DNA from: Sinorhizobium psoraleae
Lineage (GTDB): Bacteria > Pseudomonadota > Alphaproteobacteria > Rhizobiales > Rhizobiaceae
Direction of reading: 5' to 3'
NCBI RefSeq assembly: GCF_013283645.1
Contig: NZ_JABEKV010000009.1
Coordinates: 45,450 to 109,449 of the forward strand
Length of the DNA stretch: 64,000 bases
Shown in pieces: positions 8,582-16,219 of the stretch. Numbering within the stretch: position 1 is the first letter of the stretch; each line of letters opens with the position of its first letter. The notes under the pieces were generated by a model. That model did no database searches. It worked only from the letters and a program-made list of their open reading frames with translations, and was not told the DNA's origin. Position numbers and translations under genes: made by a program.

Positions 8582-9190
8582 ATGAAACGGATGATAATTG
8601 CCGCAGTAGCAAGTTGCTTAATGGCAACACCCGCCTTGTCCGTTACGGACATCAACAAGGACTACATCAAGTCCCTGGCAGCACCGGGAAAGACCGTGCT
8701 GGTGATCGAGTATTATGACGGGAGCGGCAAAGTCGGCGACCGCAAAGGCTATGCAACAACAGCCGGCTTCAAGGCTGTTTCGCCGACTGACTTCCGCGTA
8801 GACGAGAAAACGACACTGCACCTTTATGGGCTTGAGCCTTGCAAAGGCGAGATGGTCAATCGCAACGAAGACTTCGCCGGGACGTGCACTGCCTTTGCGC
8901 AGCAGCAGCTTCAAATCATGCTGCAAAACCCCAAGGTCGTATTTTGCCGCGCCTTCGTGAGCGAGCAAGGTGCCCCGGTCCAGAACGCGACTTGCTACGG
9001 CTACTATAATTTTCCCGGAAGTCTCGATTCCGTCGATATGTTTGAAGAGCAGCTTCTATCGCTCGGCGCACTCCGCCTCTCAAAGAAGCCAGACGGAACG
9101 CCTGTTCGTCCAGATCTCGCCAAGGCCGAGGAGATCGGCCAGAAGGGCTCATTCGGAATGTGGGCCGATCCGAGGGTTAAGGGCCAATGA
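8582..9190 (+). CDS. Secreted SNase-fold-like protein, probably catalytically degenerate
   Basis: A 202-residue protein with a signal peptide (MKRMIIAAVASCLMATPALS). The segment TTLHLYGLEPC and the C-terminal LAKAEEIGQKGSFGMWADP resemble thermonuclease (SNase)-fold proteins. The catalytic pattern R-x-x-x-x-D-x-x-E is not preserved, since LYGLEPC lacks the Asp and Arg, so it may be structural. Four cysteines suggest disulfides. It overlaps the next gene by 4 bp, starting a chain of coupled genes divergent from virB. The function is inferred only from fold resemblance and context. Confidence 0.6.
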   Translation: MKRMIIAAVASCLMATPALSVTDINKDYIKSLAAPGKTVLVIEYYDGSGKVGDRKGYATTAGFKAVSPTDFRVDEKTTLHLYGLEPCKGEMVNRNEDFAGTCTAFAQQQLQIMLQNPKVVFCRAFVSEQGAPVQNATCYGYYNFPGSLDSVDMFEEQLLSLGALRLSKKPDGTPVRPDLAKAEEIGQKGSFGMWADPRVKGQ

Positions 9191-9723
9191 GAAAGGCTCT
9201 CCTCCTTCTCTCGGCTCTCTTGCCAGCTACCGCCATAGCCGCGCCCGATGGATATTTTGATCTGCTGCCCGGCGTCACCTTGGAAACCGGCGATACGTGG
9301 ACCTCGGACGGCAAGCGCTTCCGGCTCTATGGAGTTCAATCATGTTTGCGCGGCACTTCATATACCGACAAGCACGGGCAGAAGCGCGATTGCGGCGAGG
9401 CCTCCCTTGCTGTGTTTGCGGCCTACATCAAAGACACCAAACCTGTTTGCGCCCCGGTGGCGAAGAAGGATGATACCGCCTACGTCGTCTGCTACGCCAC
9501 CGTCGGAAGACAACGACTCGACCTCGCGAACGTCCTGATAACAAGTGGATACGCCTTCGCAGCCCTCAACGGTGAGGGCCTGCCCTATCACGTCCCTTAT
9601 GCCGTGGCCGAACAACTTGCTCGAGATAAGCGAGCAGGCCTCTGGCAATTCGAAGACGTGCAGCACCCGGCCATTCTCCTGAGCCGTGAGGTGAATGCAC
9701 GAAACAAAAAGGCAAACCCATGA
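9187..9723 (+). CDS. Secreted SNase-like protein, degenerate active site
   Basis: A 178-residue exported protein (signal peptide to AIAA, about residue 19). It has the SNase-like block GDTWTSDGKRFRLYGVQSCLRG, where the expected Asp and Glu of the nuclease (R-L-x-G-I-D-x-P-E) are Gln and Leu. The ending VAEQLARDKRAGLWQFED matches the C-terminal helix of thermonucleases. Four cysteines are present in the first half. Start ATG overlaps the preceding stop and the stop overlaps the next ATG, so it is translationally coupled on both sides. Confidence 0.65.
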   Translation: MRKALLLLSALLPATAIAAPDGYFDLLPGVTLETGDTWTSDGKRFRLYGVQSCLRGTSYTDKHGQKRDCGEASLAVFAAYIKDTKPVCAPVAKKDDTAYVVCYATVGRQRLDLANVLITSGYAFAALNGEGLPYHVPYAVAEQLARDKRAGLWQFEDVQHPAILLSREVNARNKKANP

Positions 9724-10415
9724 AGCGATACCTGTCCGCAGCCGCGGTTCTTACTGCGATCGTCCAACCCGCTACGGCAGCTGATCTCGTCAAGAATCCG
9801 GCGACGACGACCAAGCAGCAGCAGGATTGGTCCGATGTTCCGGTATATCCTGTCTACAAAGGACGTGTTGCGGTCATGGATGGCCGAACCCTATGGTATC
9901 CTCAATATGCGCAGCGCGTGCGCCTCGTCGACATCGATGCGTGCGAGCTCCCCCAATGGGCTCTTGATCCGAAATGGCTAAACCGCGAACGGCAGAAGGC
10001 ACCTTCGCCAGTCCCTTGCGGCCCGCTCGCCAAAGCCTGGCTCAAAAGGACCGTAAGTAACAAGCCGGTTGAATGCAGCGTCGTATCCTATGACAATGAC
10101 GGAATCCCGCGGGCGCGTTGCACATCAGGCGGGAGCGACATTGCGGTGGAAATGCTTCGCGTCGGCTGGGCGCGTCTGGCGTCCCCTTACTCATACAACA
10201 GCCAGTACCTAGCTTATCAGCGGCATGCAATGACCGCTCGCTATGGCATGTGGGCCACTTATGTCCTCGACATGAACGAATGGCGACGCAAGGCAGTGGA
10301 CAAGACGTTAGAGCGCCAGCCGATCGCTGATGCCAACCTCATCGCCGAGCGCGAAAGCGAGATTTCACCACCCTTCATCGACGCACGCAGGAAGCCTAAG
10401 AGGACAGACCGATAG
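9720..10415 (+). CDS. Secreted thermonuclease-family protein
   Basis: A 231-residue exported protein (signal peptide MKRYLSAAAVLTAIVQPATA). SNase core: MDGRTLWYPQYAQRVRLVDIDACELPQW keeps the Arg, Asp and Glu pattern, and PRARC and RYGMWATYVLDMNEWRR follow. The presence of the catalytic triad suggests a working calcium-type nuclease or nucleic-acid-binding protein in the periplasm. It is the third SNase-like protein in a row. Confidence 0.7.
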   Translation: MKRYLSAAAVLTAIVQPATAADLVKNPATTTKQQQDWSDVPVYPVYKGRVAVMDGRTLWYPQYAQRVRLVDIDACELPQWALDPKWLNRERQKAPSPVPCGPLAKAWLKRTVSNKPVECSVVSYDNDGIPRARCTSGGSDIAVEMLRVGWARLASPYSYNSQYLAYQRHAMTARYGMWATYVLDMNEWRRKAVDKTLERQPIADANLIAERESEISPPFIDARRKPKRTDR

Positions 10416-10826
10416 TTGCCCGACTTCGCTCATATTGCGAACTCGTTCGCAACGGATCCGCTGGCGAGCCTGCTACTCGCCATTCCGCTGTCGTTCGCGC
10501 TGATCGCCGTCTCGGAAAAAATCTGGTGGGTGCACGCACCGTTGGCCGTGGGGCTTTTGATCGTATCAATCCTCTTTCTCGATCAACGTCATCTGGCGCT
10601 CGACTGCTTCCTGGTCGGTCTCTTCGCCTTTCCGCCGCTATGCCGGGATATCCCCAATCAGCCGCTTCTCTTTCGGATCGGGATCTTCTGGTTCTCAGTC
10701 TTCGCGCTCATCGCTGCCGTCATCTATGCCGCCGGGGATCGGGTGCAACACGTCGCTCCGATCGACAAGCTGTTCGTCGGTCGGGCTTCTTCAGCCGCAA
10801 CGATCAATGAGGACCAACTGATATGA
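10416..10826 (+). CDS. Small inner-membrane protein, function unknown
   Basis: A 136-residue hydrophobic protein with four predicted membrane segments (about residues 18-33, 37-54, 60-76 and 85-106). It starts with TTG immediately after the preceding TAG stop and ends with a 4-bp overlap with the next ATG. I do not recognise a family. Position in the operon suggests an accessory role at the conjugation apparatus. Confidence 0.6.
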   Translation: MPDFAHIANSFATDPLASLLLAIPLSFALIAVSEKIWWVHAPLAVGLLIVSILFLDQRHLALDCFLVGLFAFPPLCRDIPNQPLLFRIGIFWFSVFALIAAVIYAAGDRVQHVAPIDKLFVGRASSAATINEDQLI

Positions 10827-11404
10827 AACGTCTGCTTTATGCCGCTGCCGGTCTTACTGCTCTCGCTTTCGCGCCAACAGGTGCAAAGGCTGAGGATGCT
10901 TCCTGGGGCTGCCAAGTGTTGCTTTGCGCCGCCTCACAAAACCCTTCGTGGCAAGGCGTTCCCTACTGCGTGCCGCCAATGAAAAAGCTCATCTCCGCAA
11001 TGTCAAAGCCTGGGTTCGATTGGCCTATTTGCCACGAGGCGAAAGCCGGAGAACCTGGCCGGGAAGTCTTCGAGGAATGCCCTGCCGGCTTTCAACCCGC
11101 CTCGAGCAGCAATGGAGATGATCATGGCTTCAGCGATGAAAAGGATCTGTGCGTCCGCATCGTAGACAAGTGCAAGGATCGCTCTGAATTCCATCGTCTA
11201 TATGGAAACGATGAAGCTAATGAGCAGGGCCGTATCACGCTTGAGGTCATTCGAAGCGGTCGCGATGACGATTTCTGGAATCAAGACAATGGCTGCAAGG
11301 TGAAAGTAACTTCGCCCCGGCCCCGTCGGGCAGACCCCTGGTTTTTTGACATTCCAAACGACAAGGGCGTCAAAGAGCGCTTCTGGTTTAATCTCAGAAC
11401 CTAA
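10823..11404 (+). CDS. Secreted Cys-rich protein, TrbM-like
   Basis: A 193-residue exported protein (signal peptide to AKA, about residue 23). The mature start WGCQVLLCAASQNPSWQGV...C...WPICHEA resembles the cysteine spacing of TrbM, a periplasmic protein of IncP mating-pair formation. Ten cysteines indicate an oxidised periplasmic fold. Coupled by a 4-bp overlap to the upstream membrane gene. The TrbM assignment is an inference from pattern only. Confidence 0.5.
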   Translation: MKRLLYAAAGLTALAFAPTGAKAEDASWGCQVLLCAASQNPSWQGVPYCVPPMKKLISAMSKPGFDWPICHEAKAGEPGREVFEECPAGFQPASSSNGDDHGFSDEKDLCVRIVDKCKDRSEFHRLYGNDEANEQGRITLEVIRSGRDDDFWNQDNGCKVKVTSPRPRRADPWFFDIPNDKGVKERFWFNLRT

Positions 11405-11415
11405 GGGGGAGGCCT

Positions 11416-11832
11416 ATGAACCAAAATATTCTGTTGGCGGCCGCGGCGAGCGTCGGCCTCGCGGCCGGAGCTGGGGGCACCTATCTGGCGACAGCAGAGC
11501 CAAAGGTGGAAGCTCAGGCTATTTCAAAGGCCGAATTGGTCACCGCTATCTCCGCCGACCCGTCCCTCTGCCCGATCCCGACAGTCGAGGCGCCGTCGGA
11601 GGCCGAAGCAACAGCGGCCTACCGCAAAGCTCACGCGGCGTCTCCCCTCGTTTGGGACAGGAACAATATGCCGGAAATTTCCGTGGCACTCGGACAATGC
11701 GACAAAGCCGGTTCAGGCCCAGGCGTAGCCTGCATGACCTCAGTCAAAATGTCGCCTGAGGCGCAGCCCATCGAAAGGATTGTCGGCTTTGCCAAATCAG
11801 CATCCGGCGAGTGGATCGCGACAATAAACTAA
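11416..11832 (+). CDS. Secreted hypothetical protein, last gene of operon
   Basis: A 138-residue protein with an uncleaved or cleavable N-terminal hydrophobic segment (NILLAAAASVGLAAGAGGTYL). A soluble domain follows with three cysteines. AGGGGGAGG-type ribosome binding (aagggggaggcct) precedes the ATG. It closes the operon: a strong terminator follows 7 bp after the stop. I do not recognise the family; chemically it looks periplasmic. Confidence 0.6.
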   Translation: MNQNILLAAAASVGLAAGAGGTYLATAEPKVEAQAISKAELVTAISADPSLCPIPTVEAPSEAEATAAYRKAHAASPLVWDRNNMPEISVALGQCDKAGSGPGVACMTSVKMSPEAQPIERIVGFAKSASGEWIATIN

Positions 11833-11838
11833 TCATAG

Positions 11839-11863
11839 AAAAGCCCGCTGAACGCGGGCTTTT
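11839..11863 (+). terminator. Intrinsic terminator of the SNase-like operon
   Basis: A perfect 10-bp stem AAAAGCCCGC / GCGGGCTTTT with a 5-base loop, followed by TTTT. It begins 7 bp after the last stop. The symmetrical A/T tracts mean it could also end transcripts from the minus strand. Confidence 0.85.
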
Positions 11864-11902
11864 CGCTTCCTAGATCTCGAAAGGGCGACTGAAGGAGCCG
11901 CC

Positions 11903-12220
11903 CTATTCCAAGATCGAATTCATCTCATTGGCGTCCAGGGTGCCGCATGTGGCGATCAGGTAAGCCGCCATGTAGGTCAGCTTCATCCTCAATTCCCGAT
12001 CTCCCTGTGGCCTATAATTGACGATCGCCAGTCGGCTGGCTTCTTCGTCTTGCGCAACACCTAACAGTCCGTTTGCATAGGCGACACTTGTTGCCTCGCC
12101 GGCCGCCCTGCGTTCATCCCACACACGAACGGCATCCGCGGTTGCCAGTTGCGCCGCTATATGCCGATCCATCAACTCATCAAGGGAAACCGCAGTTTCC
12201 GCCCTGCTCTCTTCCGTCAT
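11903..12220 (-). CDS. Small conserved protein, paralogue of the gene at 31.7-32.2 kb
   Basis: A 105-residue acidic, helical protein (MTEESRAETAVSLDELMDRHIAAQ...). It aligns over nearly its whole length with the protein encoded at 31730-32209, sharing the blocks DRHIAAQ, RLAIVNY, KLTYM and NEMNSILE-type endings. Function unknown. The ATG at 12220 is chosen because the two proteins stop aligning upstream of it. Upstream lies a copy of the GC-rich leader repeat found before two other genes. Confidence 0.6.
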   Translation of the reverse strand: MTEESRAETAVSLDELMDRHIAAQLATADAVRVWDERRAAGEATSVAYANGLLGVAQDEEASRLAIVNYRPQGDRELRMKLTYMAAYLIATCGTLDANEMNSILE

Positions 12221-12274
12221 AGCAACCTCAATCCCAGGTTCCACGGTCACTCCTCGGCCTCCCAAATCGAAAGG

Positions 12275-12358
12275 GAGGGCAGGAGCCCCGCTCCTGCTCC
12301 CCGAGTTCGCGCGGAGCAGCGGAAGAGAGGGGGACAAGCGCTAAACCGGAGGGGGATC
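12275..12358 (-). repeat. GC-rich leader repeat, copy 1 (partial)
   Basis: Reading the minus strand, this segment matches the plus-strand leaders at about 40.05-40.12 and 48.07-48.15 kb. It includes CTGCTCCGCGCGAACTCGGGG and the palindrome GCAGGAGC-ggg-GCTCCTGC (12279-12297). Like the other two copies it ends about 60-75 bases before a start codon (here ATG 12220). The outer half of the longer repeat is missing in this copy. Confidence 0.75.
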
Positions 12359-12721
12359 ACCCACCCGCAGGGCCAGTCGGGACAGCCGGCTGGTGCTGCA
12401 GGCCATCGGCCGAAGCATGGGGAGACCGGTTTAGTGCTTGTGGGGGAGAGAGGGCAGCGCTCTTTCTCCCCTCTCAGTGAATTGAATCTATTGGCCTTCG
12501 GCCGAAATACGGTGCCATACGGACAGGTATTTTCTCTCTCTCAACATAAGTCGAGCGTACCGAGCTGACGGGCCTGCATCAACGACAGACGGTTTCCCCC
12601 AATTTTGCCGCAAGCGACAAAATCGGTTCCCCCATTTGCCCTTCGGGCCGCCAAGGTGGTCATTGACCCAAATCCCATCAGCTCGGGGTTTAGCCTCTGT
12701 TTTCAATCAGAGGAGCTGACG
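12359..12721. other. Intergenic stretch without a recognised gene
   Basis: About 360 bp between the leader repeat and the small gene at 12722. Open frames here are short and lack ribosome-binding sites. An AGGAG is found only at the right end, serving the next gene. Confidence 0.5.
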
Positions 12722-12886
12722 ATGACCACATACGATCACATTCAGGAATTGCGCGCTGAGTTGGCGGCATCGATCGACGCCGGCGAGCGTCAGCAGATCG
12801 CGGCTGAGCTGGAGCGGGCAATTGCGCAGCACCAGCAGGAAGAGGCTGCATTCGATCCGCTGATCAGCGCAGATCCGCCTCCGTAG
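12722..12886 (+). CDS. Small hypothetical protein (54 aa)
   Basis: A 54-residue acidic helical peptide (MTTYDHIQELRAELAASIDAG...). A good AGGAG lies 7 bases before the ATG, which supports translation, and the composition (Glu/Ala/Gln-rich amphipathic helix) is plausible for a real product. Ends 6 bp from the stop of the convergent NYN gene. Function unknown. Confidence 0.5.
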   Translation: MTTYDHIQELRAELAASIDAGERQQIAAELERAIAQHQQEEAAFDPLISADPPP

Positions 12887-12892
12887 CGTCTA

Positions 12893-13678
12893 TCAGCGGC
12901 GATCTTTCCTCAGTCTCACCATGACGATCTTGGGGTTCTCTCCGGTGCGCTCGACGTCGACGATGCCAGACGCTTCGGCCAGGTCGCTAAGACGAGGAAA
13001 GCCATAATTTCGAGCATCGAAATCCGGTGCTTGCTTTGCCAGATGTGCGCCGACGCGGGCAAGATTGGCGCGTCCGTCTTCATCGGCCGAGGCGGTTACG
13101 GCCTTGACCAACATATCGAGCGCGGCCTTGTCCAGCGCCGGCTTCGTCGCGGCAGACTTGTTGGCCGGCGCGACATCAACAACAGGCTTCTTCGGTTTCG
13201 ACGCCGGGACGGCAGGCTCAGACGCTTCCGGTGTAGCGGCATTGAGCACGTCGAAATAGACGAACTTGTCGCAAGCGGTGATGAATGGACGAGGGGTTTT
13301 TCGCTCTCCGAAACCATAGACGGTAACGCCCTGTTCCCGCAGGCGGGCCGCCAGCCTTGCGAAGTCACTGTCGCTGGATACGATACAGAAGCCTGAGAAA
13401 CGGCCGGTATAAAGAAGGTCCATGGCATCGATGATCATCGCACCGTCGGTGGCGTTCTTTCCGGTCGTGTACGCGAATTGCTGGATCGGCTGGATGGAGT
13501 GCTCAAGCAGGCACTCCTTCCAGCCTTTAAGATTTGGGCCGGTCCAGTCGCCATAGATGCGCTTGACGCTCGCCACCCCGTAATTGGCGATTTCGGCGAG
13601 CAGGCCGGTGACGATCTTTGGGGACGCGTTGTCGCCATCGATCAGCAGTGCGAGGGCCGGTACGTTGTCAGTTGCCAT
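12893..13678 (-). CDS. NYN-domain ribonuclease with C-terminal LOTUS/OST-HTH domain
   Basis: A 261-residue protein of the LabA/DUF88-type NYN family, PIN-like metal-dependent nucleases. The acidic residues are visible in LALLIDGDN (about 10-18), ATDGAMIIDAMDLL (about 76-89) and CIVSSDSDFARL (about 98-109). After an Ala/Pro/Lys-rich linker (150-185) a LOTUS/OST-HTH domain occupies about 190-258 (GAHLAKQAPDFDARNYGFPRLSDLAEAS), a likely RNA-binding module. It lies beside a serine recombinase at the edge of the defence island. It could be a toxin-like RNase or a housekeeping RNase. Confidence 0.85.
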   Translation of the reverse strand: MATDNVPALALLIDGDNASPKIVTGLLAEIANYGVASVKRIYGDWTGPNLKGWKECLLEHSIQPIQQFAYTTGKNATDGAMIIDAMDLLYTGRFSGFCIVSSDSDFARLAARLREQGVTVYGFGERKTPRPFITACDKFVYFDVLNAATPEASEPAVPASKPKKPVVDVAPANKSAATKPALDKAALDMLVKAVTASADEDGRANLARVGAHLAKQAPDFDARNYGFPRLSDLAEASGIVDVERTGENPKIVMVRLRKDRR

Positions 13679-13741
13679 AGTTTGACTTTGTGCCAGTCAA
13701 CCGCCGAAGTTGCAATCACTGAGCTGTAAACGCTGCCTTCT

Positions 13742-14368
13742 TCATTGAGCCGTCGCTTGCGCCACGAAAGCGGCCCAAACCCGCTTGACCTGGCTGACGC
13801 TGCAGCCGGCCAGCTTTGCTGTCCGGGCGATGCTATTTCCGCCCGTTCGTAACGCGATTACTCGCTCGTGTGTCGCTTTGTCGGCCTGTCGGCCGACGTA
13901 CTTACCACTCGACTTCGCCAGATCGATGCCCTGCCGCTGGCGTTCGCGCCGATCCTCGAAATCGTCTCGAGCCATTTGCAGCGCCAGTTTCAAGAGCATG
14001 TCCTGCACCGACTCGAGCACGATCTTGGCAGTGCCGTCGGCGCCGGCGGCCAGGTCGCTGAGATCGACCACGCCGGGCACGGCGAGACGGGCGCCCTTCC
14101 CCCGGATCGTCGCGACCAGCTTTTCGGCTTCAGGCAATGGCAGGCGGCTAATGCGATCGATCTTTTCGGCAATCACGACTTCGCCCGGTTGAAGATCGGC
14201 GACCAGGCGCAGTAGTTCCGGCCGATCGGCGCGAGCGCCAGACGCTTTTTCGCGGTAGACGCCGGCGACGTAATAGCCCGCCTGCTTCGCCTGATCGATG
14301 ATCGCCTCTTGGCGATCGAGATCCTGCCCTTGTGTACTCACGCGCAGATAAACCCGGGCGATCCTCAT
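13742..14368 (-). CDS. Serine recombinase (resolvase/invertase family)
   Basis: A 208-residue small serine recombinase. The N-terminal catalytic domain starts RIARVYLRVSTQGQDLDRQ with the nucleophilic Ser in RVSTQ; EKIDRISRLP carries the conserved Arg pair. The C-terminal helix-turn-helix is at about residues 160-205 (TGGNSIARTAKLAGCSVSQVKRVW). The ATG at 14368 has GGGAG 5 bases upstream and is preferred to a GTG at 14374. It borders the 15-31 kb island, so it may have moved it or resolved multimers. Confidence 0.9.
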   Translation of the reverse strand: MRIARVYLRVSTQGQDLDRQEAIIDQAKQAGYYVAGVYREKASGARADRPELLRLVADLQPGEVVIAEKIDRISRLPLPEAEKLVATIRGKGARLAVPGVVDLSDLAAGADGTAKIVLESVQDMLLKLALQMARDDFEDRRERQRQGIDLAKSSGKYVGRQADKATHERVIALRTGGNSIARTAKLAGCSVSQVKRVWAAFVAQATAQ

Positions 14369-14405
14369 TGCCACTCCCTGTAGCCAAATAGAGTATACTT
14401 CAACG

Positions 14406-14427
14406 CGCCTAGCTTATTCGCCTAGCT
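14406..14427. repeat. 9-bp direct repeat upstream of the recombinase
   Basis: CGCCTAGCT occurs twice with a 4-bp spacer, 38 bp upstream of the recombinase start. This could be part of its crossover (res) site or an autoregulatory operator. No full inverted arms were found. Confidence 0.4.
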
Positions 14428-14813
14428 CAGAAAAGCAAAGAGCAATTCAAATGAGCTATGCCCTCAGGAGCCACTTAATTGAGCTGATGGAATGAGGCAA
14501 GGTCCTCAGGACTGGGCCGCCCTGGTTCCGACTCAGAAAGCATGACCAGAACTCGCTCTCGAGGGCAGATAGTCCGAGCAGAAAGCAGCGATTTCACGCG
14601 TGCCCTACATGCCATCGAACATCTGTCCAATAACGGTAGCGCCTACACTGCAAGGGACCAGGCTATTTGCTCAAGCCCTCAATCTGGTCTCGTGCATCAC
14701 GCCGGTCGCCAGCCCTCAATCAAACGGCATGCCGGTTCGGCGAAAGATACAGCCTCTCGTCTAGGCATAGCTCAGGCAATGAGCAATATAAGTCTGGAAA
14801 CTTCACGGCTTAA

Positions 14814-15014
14814 ACTGGGGGACTGTGGCGTGGCTCGTTCAACGGCGGAACTAAATGCTCACCGAGAGCCAAGATTGATCTCGATATTGCCGGCAGCGCG
14901 CCGATAAGCTTTCAAACGCCTTCCTGGGGCAAGGCGAACAAGTTGGTAGCCGATGGCTTGCCATCGCAGGAGTTGGCCGAGAAGCTTGGCGAAACGCAAA
15001 CGGCTGGCAATTAG
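14814..15014 (+). pseudogene. Possible C-terminal gene remnant in an otherwise gene-free stretch
   Basis: Between 14428 and 15058 there is no convincing gene. One plus-strand frame stays open from just after a stop at 14811 to a TAG at 15012. It reads like real protein near its end (INLDIAGSAPISFQTPSWGK-type composition, then ADGLPSQELAEKLGE), but it has no start or ribosome-binding site. It may be the tail of a gene truncated when the island inserted. A minus-strand frame over the same bases is an alternative. I could not assign a family. Confidence 0.3.
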
Positions 15015-15058
15015 CTTACGGATCCTGGCCGTAGTCGCGGCGGACCGTGACGGCATAG

Positions 15059-16219
15059 TCAGCGCAGGAAACTGAAACTGGCCACCGGCTGATTCTGCGC
15101 CAGGCCGCGGGCGCGCAGCGCCGCATCGGCGCCGGCATAGCCGGATTTGAGCAGCAGGCGCTGCTCGTCAAGGGAGAACGGGTTCAGGCGGGTGCGCAGG
15201 GCCGCCGCCGCCGCAGCCTCCTCTGCGGAGAGCGCCAGGGCGTCCGACACGGCATAGTGGGCGGGCGCCGCGTCGATACTCCAGTAGGCCACCTGCCGCT
15301 GTCCCCGGTTGGCCATGCCGAACAGGATTCGCCGCCTTGAGTGCTCGGCCTGCTGCTGAATAAGACCGAGGGCGCGAACCATCTGGCCGATCCATCGCCC
15401 GGTGGGGCGGCCGACTTCGGGGATCGTGCGGCCGGCATTGCTGACCAGGATCGTCCGGCACCGCTTCCATACGCGCTCAAGCCCGAGATTGTCGTAGATT
15501 CCCCCGTCGGCAAGAACGGCTGTCGTGGTAAACGGCGCCCGGTGCAGGTCGGCGCCGGCTGTGGGCCGCACGGACTCGCGCGACAGGTCGATACGCACCG
15601 GCGACAGGATCGGCGGGAAGGCCGACGAGGCCGCGACGACGCGCGCCAGCGGAATCACAGGCTTGTCGATCATGCCCACGCGGTAGTCGGCCGCGTAGCT
15701 CTTTCCGAAGCGCCAGCCGCTGCCCGTTTGCAGATTTGTGGCCATGAAGGTAAAGCGCGGGGAATCGGGGATGTCCTGCAGGCATGCCCCCTGGAAGAGA
15801 TGCCGGTCATAGGCGCGGACAAGGCTGTCATCGGCGCTGCAGCCGGGCAGCAGGCCGTAGAGGGCGGCCTTGATGTCGATCCCCTTGCCGGCAAAACGCA
15901 GCAGGGGCGAGACGAGCAACGTGTCGAGATTGACCGCGCGGCCATCCTCATCAAACCGCAGGTCCGGCCAGCGCAGCGCCAGCAGGCCGGCGGTGATCGA
16001 GCCGCCGGAGACGCTGGCGACCTCCGCGAGGCGCGGCAGGAAGCCGAGCTCGTTGAGGCGAATGATGGCCCCGACGTGGTAAATCATCGCGCGGTAGCCC
16101 CCGCCGGAAAGGCAAAGACCGATTGTGTCGGCGAGCTTGCCGACCTGCAGGAAATCGTCCTGCGCGGCGTTGGCCGCGAACAGGCTCTGGATATCGCGCG
16201 CCCCGGTGAGATCGTTCAT
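15059..16219 (-). CDS. Patatin-like phospholipase, putative defence effector
   Basis: A 386-residue patatin-family lipid acyl hydrolase. The oxyanion-hole loop is SGGGYRAM (residues 38-45). The nucleophile is Ser71 in ASVSGGS, an S-x-S-x-G variant of GxSxG. The catalytic Asp is Asp238 in LADGGIYDN. There is no signal peptide, so it should act on the inner face of the membrane. CapV, the phospholipase effector of some CBASS loci, belongs to the same superfamily and degrades membrane lipids when activated. The gene overlaps the E2-E1-JAB gene by 4 bp (ATGA) and is the last of three co-directional genes. Codon use and GC content are higher than in the T4SS region. Confidence 0.9.
   Translation of the reverse strand: MNDLTGARDIQSLFAANAAQDDFLQVGKLADTIGLCLSGGGYRAMIYHVGAIIRLNELGFLPRLAEVASVSGGSITAGLLALRWPDLRFDEDGRAVNLDTLLVSPLLRFAGKGIDIKAALYGLLPGCSADDSLVRAYDRHLFQGACLQDIPDSPRFTFMATNLQTGSGWRFGKSYAADYRVGMIDKPVIPLARVVAASSAFPPILSPVRIDLSRESVRPTAGADLHRAPFTTTAVLADGGIYDNLGLERVWKRCRTILVSNAGRTIPEVGRPTGRWIGQMVRALGLIQQQAEHSRRRILFGMANRGQRQVAYWSIDAAPAHYAVSDALALSAEEAAAAAALRTRLNPFSLDEQRLLLKSGYAGADAALRARGLAQNQPVASFSFLR

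Noticed and set aside
14542..14907. 121-aa plus-strand frame
   Set aside because: No ribosome-binding site and unusual Ser/Arg composition; kept only as part of the gene-free region.
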